From: Geodermatophilus sp. DSM 44513
GTDB lineage: Bacteria > Actinomycetota > Actinomycetes > Mycobacteriales > Geodermatophilaceae
Direction: 5' to 3'
NCBI RefSeq assembly: GCF_032460525.1
Contig: NZ_CP135963.1
Coordinates: 3,534,001-3,598,000, forward strand
Length of the DNA stretch: 64,000 bases
Shown: positions 1 to 10,404 of the stretch, piece by piece
How positions within the stretch are numbered: position 1 is the stretch's first letter
Layout: every line of letters starts with the position of its first letter
The notes under the pieces: generated by a model
What the model was told of the DNA's origin: nothing
Databases searched by the model: none
Seen by the model: the letters and a program-made list of their open reading frames with translations, nothing else
Program-made: the position numbers and the translations under genes

Positions 1-535
1 CGGGTCCGTCCCGGGCGTCGCGGGCGATGCCGAAGTCGGCCAGGTAGGCGAAGTCCTCGCCGGCGGCCGAGCCGGCGAGGTCGCGCCGGTCGGCGCGGGC
101 CACCAGCAGCACGTTGGACGGCTTGACGTCCCGGTGCACCAGACCGTCGGCGTGCGCGGCGTCCAGCGCGCGGGCCACCTGGCCGACCAGGTCGACGGCG
201 CGGGCGGGGTCCAGCGGGCCGGCCCGCCGCAGCAGCGAGTCCAGGCCCTCCCCCTCCACCAGCCGCATGTCCAGGAACAGCTGGCCGTCGATCTCCCCGT
301 ACCGGTGGATCGGGATGACGTGCGGTTCGGTGAGCCGGGCGGCGATGCGGGCCTCGCGCCGGAAGCGGTCGCGGTAGTCCTCGTCCTGGGCCCAGTGCGG
401 GTGCAGCACCTTGAGCGCGACGTCCCGCTCGTGGTCGCCGTCGTGCGCCCGGAGCACCTGGCCCATGCCGCCGGAGCCCAGCACCCCGAGGACCAGGTAC
501 GGGCCGAAGCGCGCCTCCCCGGGCTGCCCGGTCAC
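1..535 (-). CDS. Serine/threonine protein kinase, C-terminus cut off by the window edge
   Basis: About 178 residues of the N-terminal kinase domain are present and the gene runs off the left edge. Visible motifs, in order, are a glycine-rich loop (GSGGMG), the VALKVL lysine, the catalytic loop VHRDVKPSN and the ADFGIAR metal-binding motif. This is the layout of bacterial Hanks-type (PknA/PknB-like) kinases, which phosphorylate proteins on Ser/Thr and are often anchored in the membrane. Whether this one has a membrane segment or a sensor domain lies outside the window. The start is a GTG whose last two bases belong to the TGA stop of the M20 peptidase gene upstream (GTGA overlap), so the two are probably translated as a coupled pair. 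The substrate cannot be told from the sequence. Confidence 0.9.
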   Translation of the reverse strand, partial: MTGQPGEARFGPYLVLGVLGSGGMGQVLRAHDGDHERDVALKVLHPHWAQDEDYRDRFRREARIAARLTEPHVIPIHRYGEIDGQLFLDMRLVEGEGLDSLLRRAGPLDPARAVDLVGQVARALDAAHADGLVHRDVKPSNVLLVARADRRDLAGSAAGEDFAYLADFGIARDARDGP

Positions 536-1950
536 CGCGGGCTCGGAGGGACGGTGGCCAGCTCCCGCCACAGGTGCGCGGCGGCCTCCGCCCCGCGGTG
601 CAGCATGGCCAGCAGCACCCGCTCGTTCGGCGAGTGGATGCGGTCGGTGGGCAGCCCGGCGCCGAGGAACACCAGCGGCGCGCCGAGGACGTCGACCAGG
701 TCGGCCTCCGGCCCGCTGCCGCCCTCGCGGGTGGCCAGCACGTCGCCGGGGTCGCGATCGAAGGCCAGCCCGATGGCGGCCAGCAGCGCGCCCATCGCCG
801 GGGAGTCCAGGTCGCTGGCGCACGGGGCGACGCCGCCGGCCGGGACGTGCACGTCGGCCTCGATGCCCGCGGGCGTGTTCGCCTCGACCCAGGCGCGCAC
901 CATCGGCCCGACGTCCTCCGGCCGCTGGTCGGCGACCAGCCGGAAGGTGATCTTGGCGTGCGCCTCGGCCGGGACGATCGTCTTGTGACCCGGGCCGGTG
1001 TAGCCGCCCCACAGGCCGTTGACCTCGGCGGTGGGCCGGGCGCCGATCCGCTCCAGGGTGCTGAAACCGGCCTCGCCGGTGGCCACCCGGGAGGCGGCCG
1101 GGCCGGCCAGCCAGGCGGCCTCGTCGAAGGGCACCCGGGCCATCAGCTCCCGCTCGCGGTCGCTGAGCGGGCGCACCCGGTCGTAGAAGCCGGGCAGGGT
1201 CACCCGACCGTCGGCGTCGTGCAGGCCCGCGAGCAGGGTGGCCATGGCGTGCAGCGGGTTGGGGACGCCGCCGCCGAAGGAGCCGGAGTGCAGGTCGACG
1301 GCGGGCCCGCGCAGGGTGATCTCCGCGTCGGCCAGCCCGCGCATGGCGACCACGGCGCTGGGCACGTCGGGGGCGGCCATCCCGGTGTCGCTGACCACCA
1401 CGACGTCGCAGGCCAGCCGGTCGGCCCGCTCCCGCAGCAGCGCGGCGAAGTGCGGTGAGCCGGACTCCTCCTCCCCCTCGACCAGCAGCTTCACGGTGAC
1501 GGCGGGGGTGTCGCGGCCGGTGGCGGCCAGGTGCGCGCGCATGCCGAGCAGGTGCATCGCGACGTTGCCCTTGTCGTCGATGGCGCCGCGGGCGTGCAGC
1601 TCCGGCCCGTCCGGGCCCTCGACGCGGGTCGGCTCGAACGGCGGGTGCTCCCACAGCTCCAGCGGGTCGACCGGCTGGACGTCGTGGTGGCCGTAGACCA
1701 GCGCCACCGGCGCGCCGTCGTCCGCCGACGGCCACTCGGCGTAGACCGCCGGCGCCCCGGCGGTCTCCCACACCTCCACGACCGGGAAGCCGGTGCGGCG
1801 CAGGGCGTCGGCCAACCACTGCGCGCTGGCGGCGACGTCGGGCGCGTGCGCGGGGTCGGCGGAGATCGACGGGATGCGCAACCAGGCGTCGAGGTCGGCG
1901 TGCAGGTCGTCGAGGTGGGCGGTGACGAAGGCGCGTTCCGGGCTGCTCAC
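532..1950 (-). CDS. M20-family metallodipeptidase
   Basis: A 472-residue protein of the M20/CNDP-like dipeptidase family, which hydrolyses short peptides using two metal ions. The expected ligand motifs are visible: YGHHDVQP with the first metal His, RGAIDDKGN with the bridging Asp, EGEEESGSP with the catalytic and ligand Glu residues, VVVSDTG with another ligand Asp, and RIHSPNE near the C-terminus with the last His. The dimerisation (lid) domain lies between. The GTG start is chosen because family similarity begins there (SSPERAF) and a TACCGT box sits 8 nt upstream. The reading frame stays open further upstream but shows no family resemblance and runs into the divergent hydrolase. It overlaps the kinase gene by 4 bp. 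The substrate is unknown. Confidence 0.9.
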   Translation of the reverse strand: MSSPERAFVTAHLDDLHADLDAWLRIPSISADPAHAPDVAASAQWLADALRRTGFPVVEVWETAGAPAVYAEWPSADDGAPVALVYGHHDVQPVDPLELWEHPPFEPTRVEGPDGPELHARGAIDDKGNVAMHLLGMRAHLAATGRDTPAVTVKLLVEGEEESGSPHFAALLRERADRLACDVVVVSDTGMAAPDVPSAVVAMRGLADAEITLRGPAVDLHSGSFGGGVPNPLHAMATLLAGLHDADGRVTLPGFYDRVRPLSDRERELMARVPFDEAAWLAGPAASRVATGEAGFSTLERIGARPTAEVNGLWGGYTGPGHKTIVPAEAHAKITFRLVADQRPEDVGPMVRAWVEANTPAGIEADVHVPAGGVAPCASDLDSPAMGALLAAIGLAFDRDPGDVLATREGGSGPEADLVDVLGAPLVFLGAGLPTDRIHSPNERVLLAMLHRGAEAAAHLWRELATVPPSPR

Positions 1951-1959
1951 GGCTGCCGA

Positions 1960-1968
1960 CGGTAGCGT
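1960..1968. promoter_or_regulatory. Overlapping back-to-back -10 boxes for the M20 and hydrolase genes
   Basis: Only 25 bp separate the two divergent GTG starts. TAGCGT (1963-1968) reads towards the hydrolase, 7 nt before its start. TACCGT (complement of 1960-1965) reads towards the peptidase, 8 nt before its start. Both fit the actinobacterial TANNNT -10 form at the spacing expected of leaderless transcripts. The assignment is by inspection only. Confidence 0.55.
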
Positions 1969-1975
1969 CGCGGGC

Positions 1976-2812
1976 GTGTCCGGAGAGCTGCTGCGGGTCG
2001 ACGTCGGCGACCTCACCTTCGACGTGCGCGCCGACGGGCCGGAGGACGGCCGGCCGGTGGTGCTGCTGCACGGCTTCCCGCAGTCGTCGGCGTGCTGGGC
2101 GGCGGTGACCCCGCGGCTGGCCGAGGCGGGGCTGCGCACCTACGCCGTCGACCAGCTGGGTTACTCCCCCGGCGCCCGGCCGCTGGACGTCGACGCCTAC
2201 GCGCTGGCCAACCTGGCGCAGGTCACCGCGGACCTCATGACGGCCCTGGACGCGCCGGTCGCCGACGTCGTCGGCCACGACTGGGGCGCCAACGTGGCCT
2301 GGGCGCTGGCCGCCTGGCACGAGGACCGGGTGCGCTCGCTGACCGCCGTCTCCGTCCCGCACCCGACGGCGTTCACCACCGCCTGGCGCTCGGACCCCGA
2401 GCAGCAGGAGCGCTCGGCCTACATCCGGCTGTTCTGGCAGGCCGGGAAGGCCGAGGAGGTGCTGCTGGCCGACGACGCCCGGCGGCTGCGGCGGATGTTC
2501 GCCGACGCCGTCCCGGCCGAGGCCGTGGACGAGTACGTGGCGCTGCTGTCGGCCCCGGGCGCGCTGACCGCGGCGCTCAACTGGTACCGGGCGATGAGCT
2601 CGGGCACCCCGGTCGAGGACGTGACCGTGCCGACCACCTACGTCTGGAGCGACGGCGACGTGGCCATCGGGCGGATCGCGGCCGAGGGGTGCGCGGAGTA
2701 CGTGGCCGGCGACTACCGGTTCGTCGAGCTGGCCGGGGTCTCGCACTGGGTGCCCGAGGAGGCGCCGGACGCACTCGCCGTGGCGGTCCTGGACCGGGTC
2801 GCCTCGACCTAG
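1976..2812 (+). CDS. Alpha/beta hydrolase, epoxide hydrolase-like
   Basis: A 278-residue alpha/beta-fold hydrolase. The oxyanion motif LLHGFPQSS, the nucleophile elbow VGHDWGAN with Asp as nucleophile, the acid in WSDGD and the C-terminal GVSHW histidine are all visible. An Asp nucleophile in HDWG is typical of epoxide hydrolases and haloalkane dehalogenases rather than of esterases, so it probably opens an epoxide or a similar electrophile through an ester intermediate. The GTG start follows a TAGCGT box by 7 nt and the mRNA is probably leaderless. Its TAG stop overlaps the TAG stop of the convergent adnB gene in a shared CTAG. Its position beside adnB resembles lipV in M. tuberculosis, but it is not clearly the same enzyme. 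Confidence 0.85.
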   Translation: MSGELLRVDVGDLTFDVRADGPEDGRPVVLLHGFPQSSACWAAVTPRLAEAGLRTYAVDQLGYSPGARPLDVDAYALANLAQVTADLMTALDAPVADVVGHDWGANVAWALAAWHEDRVRSLTAVSVPHPTAFTTAWRSDPEQQERSAYIRLFWQAGKAEEVLLADDARRLRRMFADAVPAEAVDEYVALLSAPGALTAALNWYRAMSSGTPVEDVTVPTTYVWSDGDVAIGRIAAEGCAEYVAGDYRFVELAGVSHWVPEEAPDALAVAVLDRVAST

Positions 2813-5800
2813 CGGAGCAGCTCCTCGTCGTCCGGCTCGGGCGGCAGGTCGTCGTCGGCCGCCTGCCCGACCAGTGCGAGCAGGCCGGCCTCGTCGAGCA
2901 GGTCGACGGGGCGCACGGTGACGCCGGCGGCGACGTGGTGGAACCCGGCGCTGACCCGCTGCACCGGCACGCCGGCCAGCCGCGACCAGCCCAGCCGGTA
3001 GGCGGCCAACTGCACCGCGGCGGCGGCGAGCTCGGCACCCGACGGGGGTGGGCCGGTCTTCCAGTCGACGACCTCGAACCCGCCGTCCCCGTCGCCGAAC
3101 ACCGCGTCGATGCGCCCGCGCAGGGTCAGCGGGCCCAGCGGCGTCTCGAAGGGGACCTCCACCTCGACCGGCTGCCGGTCGGCCCAGGGGCCGGCGAGGA
3201 AGGCCTCCTGCAGCGCGGCCAGCGCGCCGTCGGGGGCGGCCGACGCGTCGCCGGAGCCGGGCAGCTCGTCGAGGTCGAGCAGCCGGGACGCGCCGAACCG
3301 CTCCTCCAGCCAGGCGTGGAAGGCGGTGCCGCGGCGGGCCAGCGGCGCGGGCGCGGCGGGCATCGGCCGGCGCAGCCGCCGGGCCAGTTCCGCGGGGTCG
3401 CGGCGCAGGGTGACCAGCTCGGACACCGACAGGTGCGACGGCAGCGGCACGTCGACCGTCGGGCGGGCGGAGCGCCGCCGCTCGCGCAGCAGCAGGTCCG
3501 CGTCGCGCACCCACTGCGCCACCTCCGGGTCGCCGGTGCCCAGCGCGGTCCCGGTGTCGAGCGGGTGCGGCGCGGCGCCGGCCACCAGCTCGGCGGCGGC
3601 GGTGAGCGCGCGGCGGCGCGGCGCGGACAGCGGGTCGGCCGGCCAGACGCCGACCGGCCACTCCTCCAGCGCGGGGTTGGGGGCGCCGTCCTCGGGCCGC
3701 TCGGCCCAGGAGACGACGACGCCGGCGCCGGACGTGCAGGCCCGGCGGACGGTGTCGAGCAGCACCGAGGGGCCGTTGGGCCTGACGCCCTCGCGCCACC
3801 AGCTGCCCGAGCAGACCAGCAGGTGCCGGGCGCGGGTGACCGCCACGTACCCCAGCCGGATCTCCTCGGCCTGGCCGAAGGCCTTCCACTCCTCGACGTA
3901 GTCCTCGAGCGCGGCGCGCACCGCGGCCTGGTCCCCGGAGCCGGGCACCGGCAGGCGCAGCTGCGGCAGCTCCGCGCGGTCGGTGGTGCGCAGGTCGACC
4001 GGGACGGCGCCCGGGTCCTTGATCCAGGAGTCGGCGGTGCCGGTGCGGGCCGGGAACTGGTCGGCGGTCATGCCCGGCACCGCGACCACGTCCCACTCCA
4101 GGCCCTTGGCGGAGTGACCGGTGAGCAGCTGGACGGACTCCGGGTCGACGGCGACCTCGCCGGGCTCCAGGCCGCGCTCGCGCTCCTCGGCGTCCTTGAG
4201 GTAGCCGAGGAAGGCCGGCAGCGAGGGCAGCTCGGCCAGCTCGGTGAACTCCGCGGCCACGGCGTGCAGCGCGTCGAGGTGCGCCCGCGCGGCGCCGGGG
4301 CTCACGCCGGGCGCGCTGGCCAGCTCCGTCTCCAGGCCCAGGGTGCGGGCGACGGCGTCGACCAGGTCGGGCAACGACTCGCCCAGCCGGCCGCGCAGGT
4401 GCGCCAGTTCGGCGCCCAGCCGGCGCAGCCGCCGGTGTGCGGCGGGCGAGTAGGCCGACGGGTCACCGAGGTCGTCGAGGGCCTCGACGATGCTGCCGCG
4501 CTCGGTCGGCCGGGGCGGGTCGTCGGCTCCCTCGCCGTCACCCGCGCGGGCCGGCCGGCGGGAGTGCACGAGCGCGCGGGCGCGGGCCTCCAGCGCGGCC
4601 AGGTCGCGCGGGCCGATCCGCCAGCGGGCGCCGGTGAGCAGCCGGCCCAGCGCGTCGCCGGCGGTCGGGTCGACCAGCACGGTGAGCGTGGCGACGACGT
4701 CGGAGACCTCGGGCACCTCCAGCAGCCCGCCCAGGCCGACGACGGTGACCGGCAGCCCGCGGGCGCGCAGCGCGGCGGCGATCCCGGGCAGCTGCCGGCG
4801 GGTGCGCACCAGCACCGCGGTGGTGGGCGGGCGGCCGTCGGCGCGCCGCGGCACCGCCGGGTCCGCGCCGCGCCAGCAGGCGGCCAGCCGGTCGGCCAGC
4901 GCCTCGGTCTCCTCGGCCACGGTCGCGTACAGCCCGGCGCTGACCAGCCCACGACCGGCCGCGGGTGCCGGCGCCAGGTCGGGCAGCGGCACGTCGGGTG
5001 CGGGCAGCAGCCCGGCGACGGCGTTGGCGACGTCGAGCACCGCGCCGTCGTTGCGCCAGCTGGTGGCCAGGGTGAGCCGCTGCGCAGCCCGGCCGCGGAC
5101 GCCGGGGAAGGTGCGGGCGAAGCGCTCGATGGTGCCGGCGGAGGCACCGCGCCAGCCGTAGATGGACTGCCGCGGGTCGCCGACGGCGAGGACCGGGTGG
5201 CCGCTGGCGCCCCCGAACAGCGCCTCGAGCATCCGCAGCTGGCCGACGCTGGTGTCCTGGTACTCGTCGAGCAGCACGACCGGCCAGCGGGCGCGCTCCC
5301 GGCGGCCGACCTCCGGAGCGCTCACGGCGACCCGCGCGGCCAGGGCCACCTGGTCGGAGTGGTCGATGGCACCGGCGGCCCGCTTGCGCGCCTGGAAGGC
5401 CTCCACCAGCGGCAGCAGCGCCACGCGGGCCCGCTGGCGGGCGAGCACCTCCAGCACCGGCGCGTACGGCCCGCGCTTGCCCCGGGCGTCGGGGTAGCCG
5501 GCGATCCGCTGCTGCAGCTGCGCGGTCCACGCCCGCAGCCGGTCGGCCGACACGTCGTGCTCGCCCAACTCCCCGGCCAGCGCCAGCACGTCCTCGACGG
5601 TGGTCAGCGGGGTGAGCGGGACGTCGTCCATGTCGCCGGTCCAGCGGGAGACCACCGCGGCCGCCTGCCCCCAGCACATCGCCGGGCCGAGCACGCCGGC
5701 ACCGGGTTCGACGCCGATGCGCAGCCCGTGCTCGCCGACCAGCGACGCGGCGTAGCCGTGGTAGGTCGACACCGTCGGCAGGGCGACGGCCAGCCGCTCG

Positions 5801-6192
5801 CGGAGCGCCGGGTCGGTCTGCGGGTGCCGGGACAGCGCGCCCAGCCGGATCCGGATCCGCTCGCCGAGCTCGCTGGCCGCCTTGCGGGTGAAGGTCAGCC
5901 CGAGGACGGCGTCCGGCGCCACCAGCCCGTTGGCCACCAGCCAGCACACGCGGGCGGCCATCGTCTCGGTCTTGCCCGACCCGGCCCCGGCCACGACCAC
6001 CAGCGGCCGGTCGGCCGGCGCCGACACCACCCGCGCCTGCTCCGCCGACGGTGCGTACGCCAGCCCGCAGCGCTCGGCGACCTCGGCCGGGGTGAGCAGC
6101 CGCCGCGGCTGCACCGGCGGGGGTGCCGCCCCGAAGAGGGCGTCGTCGAGGGCGAGCTGCTGCTCGACCGGCGCGGGCGTCCGGCGGCTCAT
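2809..6192 (-). CDS. adnB: AdnB subunit of the AdnAB helicase-nuclease
   Basis: A 1127-residue UvrD-like superfamily 1 helicase with a C-terminal RecB-type nuclease domain. Walker A is GAGSGKT at about residues 69-75, the helicase motif is LDEYQDTS, and later UvrD motifs ([33 protein letters not shown]) are present. The nuclease end shows GRIDAVFGD and VVDWKTG, the Asp and Lys of the PD-(D/E)XK site. In mycobacteria AdnA and AdnB form a heterodimer that unwinds and resects double-strand breaks in place of RecBCD. The ATG lies 36 nt after the adnA stop, so the two are probably co-transcribed in the same order as in mycobacteria. It ends tail-to-tail with the hydrolase gene. Confidence 0.95.
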   Translation of the reverse strand: MSRRTPAPVEQQLALDDALFGAAPPPVQPRRLLTPAEVAERCGLAYAPSAEQARVVSAPADRPLVVVAGAGSGKTETMAARVCWLVANGLVAPDAVLGLTFTRKAASELGERIRIRLGALSRHPQTDPALRERLAVALPTVSTYHGYAASLVGEHGLRIGVEPGAGVLGPAMCWGQAAAVVSRWTGDMDDVPLTPLTTVEDVLALAGELGEHDVSADRLRAWTAQLQQRIAGYPDARGKRGPYAPVLEVLARQRARVALLPLVEAFQARKRAAGAIDHSDQVALAARVAVSAPEVGRRERARWPVVLLDEYQDTSVGQLRMLEALFGGASGHPVLAVGDPRQSIYGWRGASAGTIERFARTFPGVRGRAAQRLTLATSWRNDGAVLDVANAVAGLLPAPDVPLPDLAPAPAAGRGLVSAGLYATVAEETEALADRLAACWRGADPAVPRRADGRPPTTAVLVRTRRQLPGIAAALRARGLPVTVVGLGGLLEVPEVSDVVATLTVLVDPTAGDALGRLLTGARWRIGPRDLAALEARARALVHSRRPARAGDGEGADDPPRPTERGSIVEALDDLGDPSAYSPAAHRRLRRLGAELAHLRGRLGESLPDLVDAVARTLGLETELASAPGVSPGAARAHLDALHAVAAEFTELAELPSLPAFLGYLKDAEERERGLEPGEVAVDPESVQLLTGHSAKGLEWDVVAVPGMTADQFPARTGTADSWIKDPGAVPVDLRTTDRAELPQLRLPVPGSGDQAAVRAALEDYVEEWKAFGQAEEIRLGYVAVTRARHLLVCSGSWWREGVRPNGPSVLLDTVRRACTSGAGVVVSWAERPEDGAPNPALEEWPVGVWPADPLSAPRRRALTAAAELVAGAAPHPLDTGTALGTGDPEVAQWVRDADLLLRERRRSARPTVDVPLPSHLSVSELVTLRRDPAELARRLRRPMPAAPAPLARRGTAFHAWLEERFGASRLLDLDELPGSGDASAAPDGALAALQEAFLAGPWADRQPVEVEVPFETPLGPLTLRGRIDAVFGDGDGGFEVVDWKTGPPPSGAELAAAAVQLAAYRLGWSRLAGVPVQRVSAGFHHVAAGVTVRPVDLLDEAGLLALVGQAADDDLPPEPDDEELLR

Positions 6193-6228
6193 GCTGCCCC
6201 CCGCCGGCTCACGGTGCCCCCCGCCGGT

Positions 6229-9200
6229 TCACGAGGTCACCTGCCGGCCGCGCTCGTGCATCGGGCAGGTGCGCCGGGCCGGGCACCGCGAGCAGTGGCT
6301 GCCGGTGCGCACCTCGAACGTGCCGGCACCCATGCCGTCGCCCACCTGCGCGACCAGCTCGCCGGCCCAGGTCCCGTCGACGGGGACGTCGGCGGGCAGC
6401 GGGTCCTGCGCCTGCTCCTTGGCCCTGGCCCCGGTGCCGACCTGCAGCAGGGACGCCCCGCCCGGCGTGTCGCCGTGCTCGGCGAAGGCGCCGGCGGCGA
6501 CGGCCACCTGGTAGGCGGCGAGCTGCCCGTGGGTGTCGATGCCCTGGGCCTGCGTGCGCCCGGTCTTGAGGTCGACGACGACCAGCCGGCCCTCGCCGTC
6601 GCGTTCGAGCCGGTCGACCTGGCCGCGGATGCGCGCCCGGCCCACGGTGACGTCGAAGTCGGCCTCGGCGGCGAGGAGTTCCCGGCCGTTGCCGGCGTGC
6701 CAGCGCAGGAACCGGTCGAGCATGTCGCGGGCGGCGGCGCGCTGCCGCTGGTCGGCCCAGCCGGGGCCCAGGTCGAGCGAGTCCAGCTCCACGGCCAGCG
6801 CCGCCGGCGCGTCGGCGGCGGGCAGCCCGTCGGCGACCTGCTGGGCGACGGCGTGCACCGCCGAGCCGACCGTGCGGGTGGCGTCCGGGGAGGCCTCGGC
6901 GCCGACCGCGCCGAGCACCCAGCGCAGCGGGCAGCGCTGGAAGGTCTCGATCGCCGACGGGCGCACCCGCACCGGCTCGCCGTCGGGCACCAGCGGTGCG
7001 TCGTCGGACAGCGGGGCCAGCCCCCACCAGTCGGCCGGGGAGGCGCCGGGCACGCCCTCGTCGGCCAGCCGGCGCAGCACGGCGGCGGCGGCCGAGCGGC
7101 GGCGCGGCTCGGTCTGCGGGTCGCTGACCGCCCGCCGCAGGTCGGCGACCAGCGCGGGCAGGGTCAGGGAGCGCGGCAGCGGGGTGAGCGGGCGGCCGTC
7201 GTCGGGTGGGGCCACGACCAGGTCCAGGAACCGCGAGGCGGTGGCGCCGGCGTCCGGGCCGTCGAGGGCGCCCTGCACGGCGGTGACCACCAGCCGGCTG
7301 CGGGCCCGGGTGCAGGCGACGTAGAACAGCCGCCGCTCCTCGGCCAGCACCTGCGTGCGCCGGTCGACCACCGCGCCGTCGATGCCGGCGACCCGCTCGA
7401 CGAGCAGCTCGGTGCCCAGCAGGGTGCCGCGGTCGCGCAGGTCGGGCCAGACCCCCTCCTGGACGCCGGCCACGCAGACGACGTCCCACTCCAGGCCCTT
7501 GGCCGCGTGCGCGGTGAGCAGCCGGACGGCGTCGGCCGTCGACTGCCGGCCGGCGCCGGTGACACCGGGCAGCTCCTGGACCGAGAGGTGCTCGACGAAG
7601 GCGCCGACGGTGGCCGAGGGCAGCCGGTCGACGAAGCCGGCCGCGGCGTCGAACAGCGCGACGACGGCGTCGAGGTCGCGGTCGGCGACCGCGCCGGCCG
7701 CACCGCCCGCGGCGCTGGCCCGGGCCCACCGGCCGGCCAGGCCGCTGCGCTGCCACATCGCCCACAGCACGTCCTCGGCCGAGCCGTCGCGGGCCAGCGC
7801 CACCCGCCCGGCGGCCAGCACCCCGGCCACCTTCCGCGCGGAGCGGGCGACGGCCTCCGGCAGCTCCTCGAGCAGCGCCTCGTCCTCCAGCGCGGTGGCC
7901 AGCGGCGCGCCCCGCTCGTCGGCGTCGACGCCGCGCCGGGCCTGCGCGACGCGCACCGCCCGGCGCAGCCGGCGCAGGTCGAGCACGGTGGCCCCGCCCA
8001 GCGGGGAACCCAGCAGCGCCTCGGCGCCCGGCTCGTCGAGGGTGAGCGTGCCGGGCTCGGCACCCGGCCGCGGGAGCAGCGCGGTGAGCGCGGCGAGCAA
8101 CGGCGCGACGGCGGGCTGGGCGGCCAGGGGGAGGTCGTCGGCGCTGACCTCCACCGGCACCCCGGCCGAGGTGAGCGCCCGGCGCAGCGGCCCGATGGCC
8201 AGTGCGGTGCGCACCACGACGGCCATCCCCGACCAGGGGACGCCGTCGAGCAGGTGCGCCCGGCGCAGGGTGTCGGCGACGTGGGCGGCCTCCACGGCGG
8301 CCGACCCGAAGACGTGCACCTCCGCCGCGCCCGCCTCGGCGCCCTCGACGGCGGCCAGCCGGCGGTGCTCCCACGGCCCGGGCAGCGCCTCGGCGACGCG
8401 GCGGCTGACGGCGAGCAGCGCCGGGCCCGAACGGCGGCACACCCCCAGCGACAGCCGCGGCGCGGGGCGGCCCTGCGCGGTGCGGAACGCGTCGGGGAAC
8501 TCGACGATGCCGCGCGGTTCCGCGCCGCGGAAGGCGTAGATGGCCTGGTCGGGGTCACCGACGACGACCAGGTCGCCACCGCCGCCGGCGAGCAGTTGCA
8601 GCAGCTCGACCTGCGCGGGGTCGGTGTCCTGGTACTCGTCGACGAACAGCCAGCGGGCCCGCTCGCGCTCGGCGCGCAGCAGCGCCGGGTCGTCCTGCAG
8701 CTCGGCGATCGCGGCGCGGACCAGCTCGGCGGGGTCGTAGCCCGACGCGTCGCCGCCGCCGGCGGTGGCGAAGGCGGTCACCGCCTCGTACTGCTCCTGG
8801 AAGGCCGACGCGTGCAGCCACGCCTCGGTGCCGGTCTCCCGGCCCCACCGGGCCAGCGTGCCGGGGTCGACGCCGCGCTCGGTGGCCCGCAGCAGCAGCT
8901 CGCGCAGCTCGCCGCGGAACCCGGCGGTGGACAGCGCCGGCAGCAGCGACTGCGGCCAGCGCACCCCGCCCTCCCCGGCCAGGTCGCCGCGCAGCAGCTC
9001 GGCGACCACGGCGTCCTGCTCGGCGGCGGTGAGCAGCCGCGGCGGCGCCTCGCCGCGCAGCAGCGCCGCCCGGCGCAGCACCCCGTAGGCGTAGGAGTGG
9101 AAGGTGCGCGCCAGCGGCTCGCGGATGGTGCGCGCCACCCGGGCGGTGACCCGGTCGCGCAGCTCGGCGGCGGCCCGGCGGCTGAAGGTCAGGACGAGGA

Positions 9201-9414
9201 CCTGCTCGGGGTCCACGCCGCGGTCGATGCGCGCGGCGACCGCCTCCACGATCGTCGTGGTCTTGCCCGTGCCCGGCCCGGCGAGGACCAGCAGCGGCCC
9301 GCCGGGGTGGTCGACCACGGCCTGCTGGGTCGGGTCCAGCGTGGGCCGCCGCACCGGCGCGACCACCGGCTGCACGAGCCGGTGGACCGGCGTCTCCTCC
9401 CCCCGCGCTGCCAC
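6229..9414 (-). CDS. adnA: AdnA subunit of the AdnAB helicase-nuclease
   Basis: A 1061-residue UvrD-like helicase/nuclease. Walker A GPGTGKT is at residues 46-52, DEYQDTD at about 259-265, VGDPDQAIYAFRGA and AHAAKGLEWD follow, and the C-terminal nuclease has GQVDRLERD and VVDLKTGRT. Four cysteines frame the nuclease domain, FQRCPLRW before it and CSRCPARRTC at the end. This is the iron-sulfur staple arrangement known from AddB-type nucleases, and the downstream partner lacks it. This is the subunit order known for mycobacterial AdnAB. Translation starts at a GTG. No clear Shine-Dalgarno is seen, and a weak TGTCAT box lies 6 nt before the start. Confidence 0.95.
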   Translation of the reverse strand: MAARGEETPVHRLVQPVVAPVRRPTLDPTQQAVVDHPGGPLLVLAGPGTGKTTTIVEAVAARIDRGVDPEQVLVLTFSRRAAAELRDRVTARVARTIREPLARTFHSYAYGVLRRAALLRGEAPPRLLTAAEQDAVVAELLRGDLAGEGGVRWPQSLLPALSTAGFRGELRELLLRATERGVDPGTLARWGRETGTEAWLHASAFQEQYEAVTAFATAGGGDASGYDPAELVRAAIAELQDDPALLRAERERARWLFVDEYQDTDPAQVELLQLLAGGGGDLVVVGDPDQAIYAFRGAEPRGIVEFPDAFRTAQGRPAPRLSLGVCRRSGPALLAVSRRVAEALPGPWEHRRLAAVEGAEAGAAEVHVFGSAAVEAAHVADTLRRAHLLDGVPWSGMAVVVRTALAIGPLRRALTSAGVPVEVSADDLPLAAQPAVAPLLAALTALLPRPGAEPGTLTLDEPGAEALLGSPLGGATVLDLRRLRRAVRVAQARRGVDADERGAPLATALEDEALLEELPEAVARSARKVAGVLAAGRVALARDGSAEDVLWAMWQRSGLAGRWARASAAGGAAGAVADRDLDAVVALFDAAAGFVDRLPSATVGAFVEHLSVQELPGVTGAGRQSTADAVRLLTAHAAKGLEWDVVCVAGVQEGVWPDLRDRGTLLGTELLVERVAGIDGAVVDRRTQVLAEERRLFYVACTRARSRLVVTAVQGALDGPDAGATASRFLDLVVAPPDDGRPLTPLPRSLTLPALVADLRRAVSDPQTEPRRRSAAAAVLRRLADEGVPGASPADWWGLAPLSDDAPLVPDGEPVRVRPSAIETFQRCPLRWVLGAVGAEASPDATRTVGSAVHAVAQQVADGLPAADAPAALAVELDSLDLGPGWADQRQRAAARDMLDRFLRWHAGNGRELLAAEADFDVTVGRARIRGQVDRLERDGEGRLVVVDLKTGRTQAQGIDTHGQLAAYQVAVAAGAFAEHGDTPGGASLLQVGTGARAKEQAQDPLPADVPVDGTWAGELVAQVGDGMGAGTFEVRTGSHCSRCPARRTCPMHERGRQVTS

Positions 9415-9463
9415 GTCCCGATGACACCACGGGGTACCGACACCGCCGGGACGGCGGGGCCGG

Positions 9464-9751
9464 TCACGGCCAGCCGACGGCGGCGAGGTCGACCCGCCCG
9501 CCGCGCACCGGCACGCCCTCGGCCGCCAGCCGGCCCAGCTGCTCGACCCGCACCGGCTCCGCGCAGCTGCCGTCGGCGCGCACCACCCGGTACCAGGGCA
9601 CCGCCGCCCCGCCCTGCGACAGGGCGCGGGCCACCCGCCGCGGGCCGACGCCCACCAGCCGGCCGATCGCGCCGTAGGTGCTCACCCGGCCGGCCGGGAT
9701 GCGCTCGACCGCGTCGAACACCGCCTCGTCGACGTCGGCGGGGTCGGTCAC
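9464..9751 (-). CDS. Alkyltransferase-like protein (ATL)
   Basis: A 95-residue protein with the DNA-binding fold of O6-alkylguanine-DNA alkyltransferase. The region VSTYGAIGRLVG matches the family recognition segment. At the place where true alkyltransferases carry the acceptor cysteine (PCHR), this protein has PWYRV. Loss of the Cys and presence of Trp define alkyltransferase-like proteins, which bind alkylated guanine without repairing it and hand it to nucleotide excision repair. The GTG start comes one base after the stop of the TIGR03086 gene, so the two are co-translated. Its place beside adnAB matches Rv3204 as I remember it, and fits a DNA repair neighbourhood. Confidence 0.88.
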   Translation of the reverse strand: MTDPADVDEAVFDAVERIPAGRVSTYGAIGRLVGVGPRRVARALSQGGAAVPWYRVVRADGSCAEPVRVEQLGRLAAEGVPVRGGRVDLAAVGWP

Positions 9752-9752
9752 C

Positions 9753-10337
9753 TCAGGGGCGGCGGCCGAAGCGGGCGAGCAGCCGGTCCTGCGGCGAGGC
9801 GCCGTCGGGCACCGGGACCGGCGGCCCGAACAGGCCGGGGACGCCCCCGTCGGGCAGCCGCGCGGCCAGGCCCCCGGCGGCGCGGACCAGCGCCGGGTCG
9901 AGCACCTCGTCGCCGCCGGTGGCGCGGGCGAGGTCCCAGGAGTGCACCGTGAGGTCGGCGGTCATCTCCTCGACGTACTCAGCCGCCGGCGTCGGGCCGC
10001 GGGACAGGTGCACCGTCCCGGAGGCGAGGTCGGCGGCGGCCACGGCGGCCAGCGCCTCGTCGGCCGCGCCCTCCCAGGAGGTCAGCGGGTCGGGGGCCAG
10101 CAGCGCGTCGGTGCCCTCGGGCACCTGCGCGGCGACGACGTCCAGCGGGTCACCGGCCAGCAGGCCCGGCGCCCAGTGCGCCTCGCCGACGAGGTGGGCG
10201 ACGAGGTCGGCGACGGTCCAGCCGGGCAGCGCCGGGAGCTCCCACTGGCCCGGTTCGACGGCGTCCACCCGGTCGGTGAAGGCGGCCTGGGCGCGCTGGA
10301 ACAGCTCGAGCAGCTCGGAGGGGGCGACGTCGGCCAT
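9753..10337 (-). CDS. TIGR03086-type metal-binding protein, DinB/mycothiol-transferase fold
   Basis: A 194-residue protein of the four-helix family that includes mycothiol-dependent maleylpyruvate isomerase. The N-terminal segment WTVADLVAHLVGEAHW and the later TVHSWDLARATG carry the histidines that bind a divalent metal in this family. The specific reaction is unknown; family members use mycothiol or act as metal-dependent transferases. The start is an ATG. The stop is one base before the alkyltransferase-like gene, so the pair forms an operon. A strong hairpin upstream (10354-10400) insulates it from moeZ. Confidence 0.8.
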   Translation of the reverse strand: MADVAPSELLELFQRAQAAFTDRVDAVEPGQWELPALPGWTVADLVAHLVGEAHWAPGLLAGDPLDVVAAQVPEGTDALLAPDPLTSWEGAADEALAAVAAADLASGTVHLSRGPTPAAEYVEEMTADLTVHSWDLARATGGDEVLDPALVRAAGGLAARLPDGGVPGLFGPPVPVPDGASPQDRLLARFGRRP

Positions 10338-10353
10338 GGCACCCAGTACACAG

Positions 10354-10400
10354 CGCGAGGGCCCGGTCCGTCCCGTTCGGGAGCGGACCGGGCCCTCGCG
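10354..10400 (-). terminator. Hairpin terminator after moeZ
   Basis: A 17-bp perfect stem (10354-10370 pairing with 10384-10400) encloses a loop that is itself partly self-complementary. It lies 4 bases after the moeZ stop and before the TIGR03086 start. It has no U-tract, as is usual in high-GC actinobacteria. Confidence 0.85.
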
Positions 10401-10404
10401 GCCC

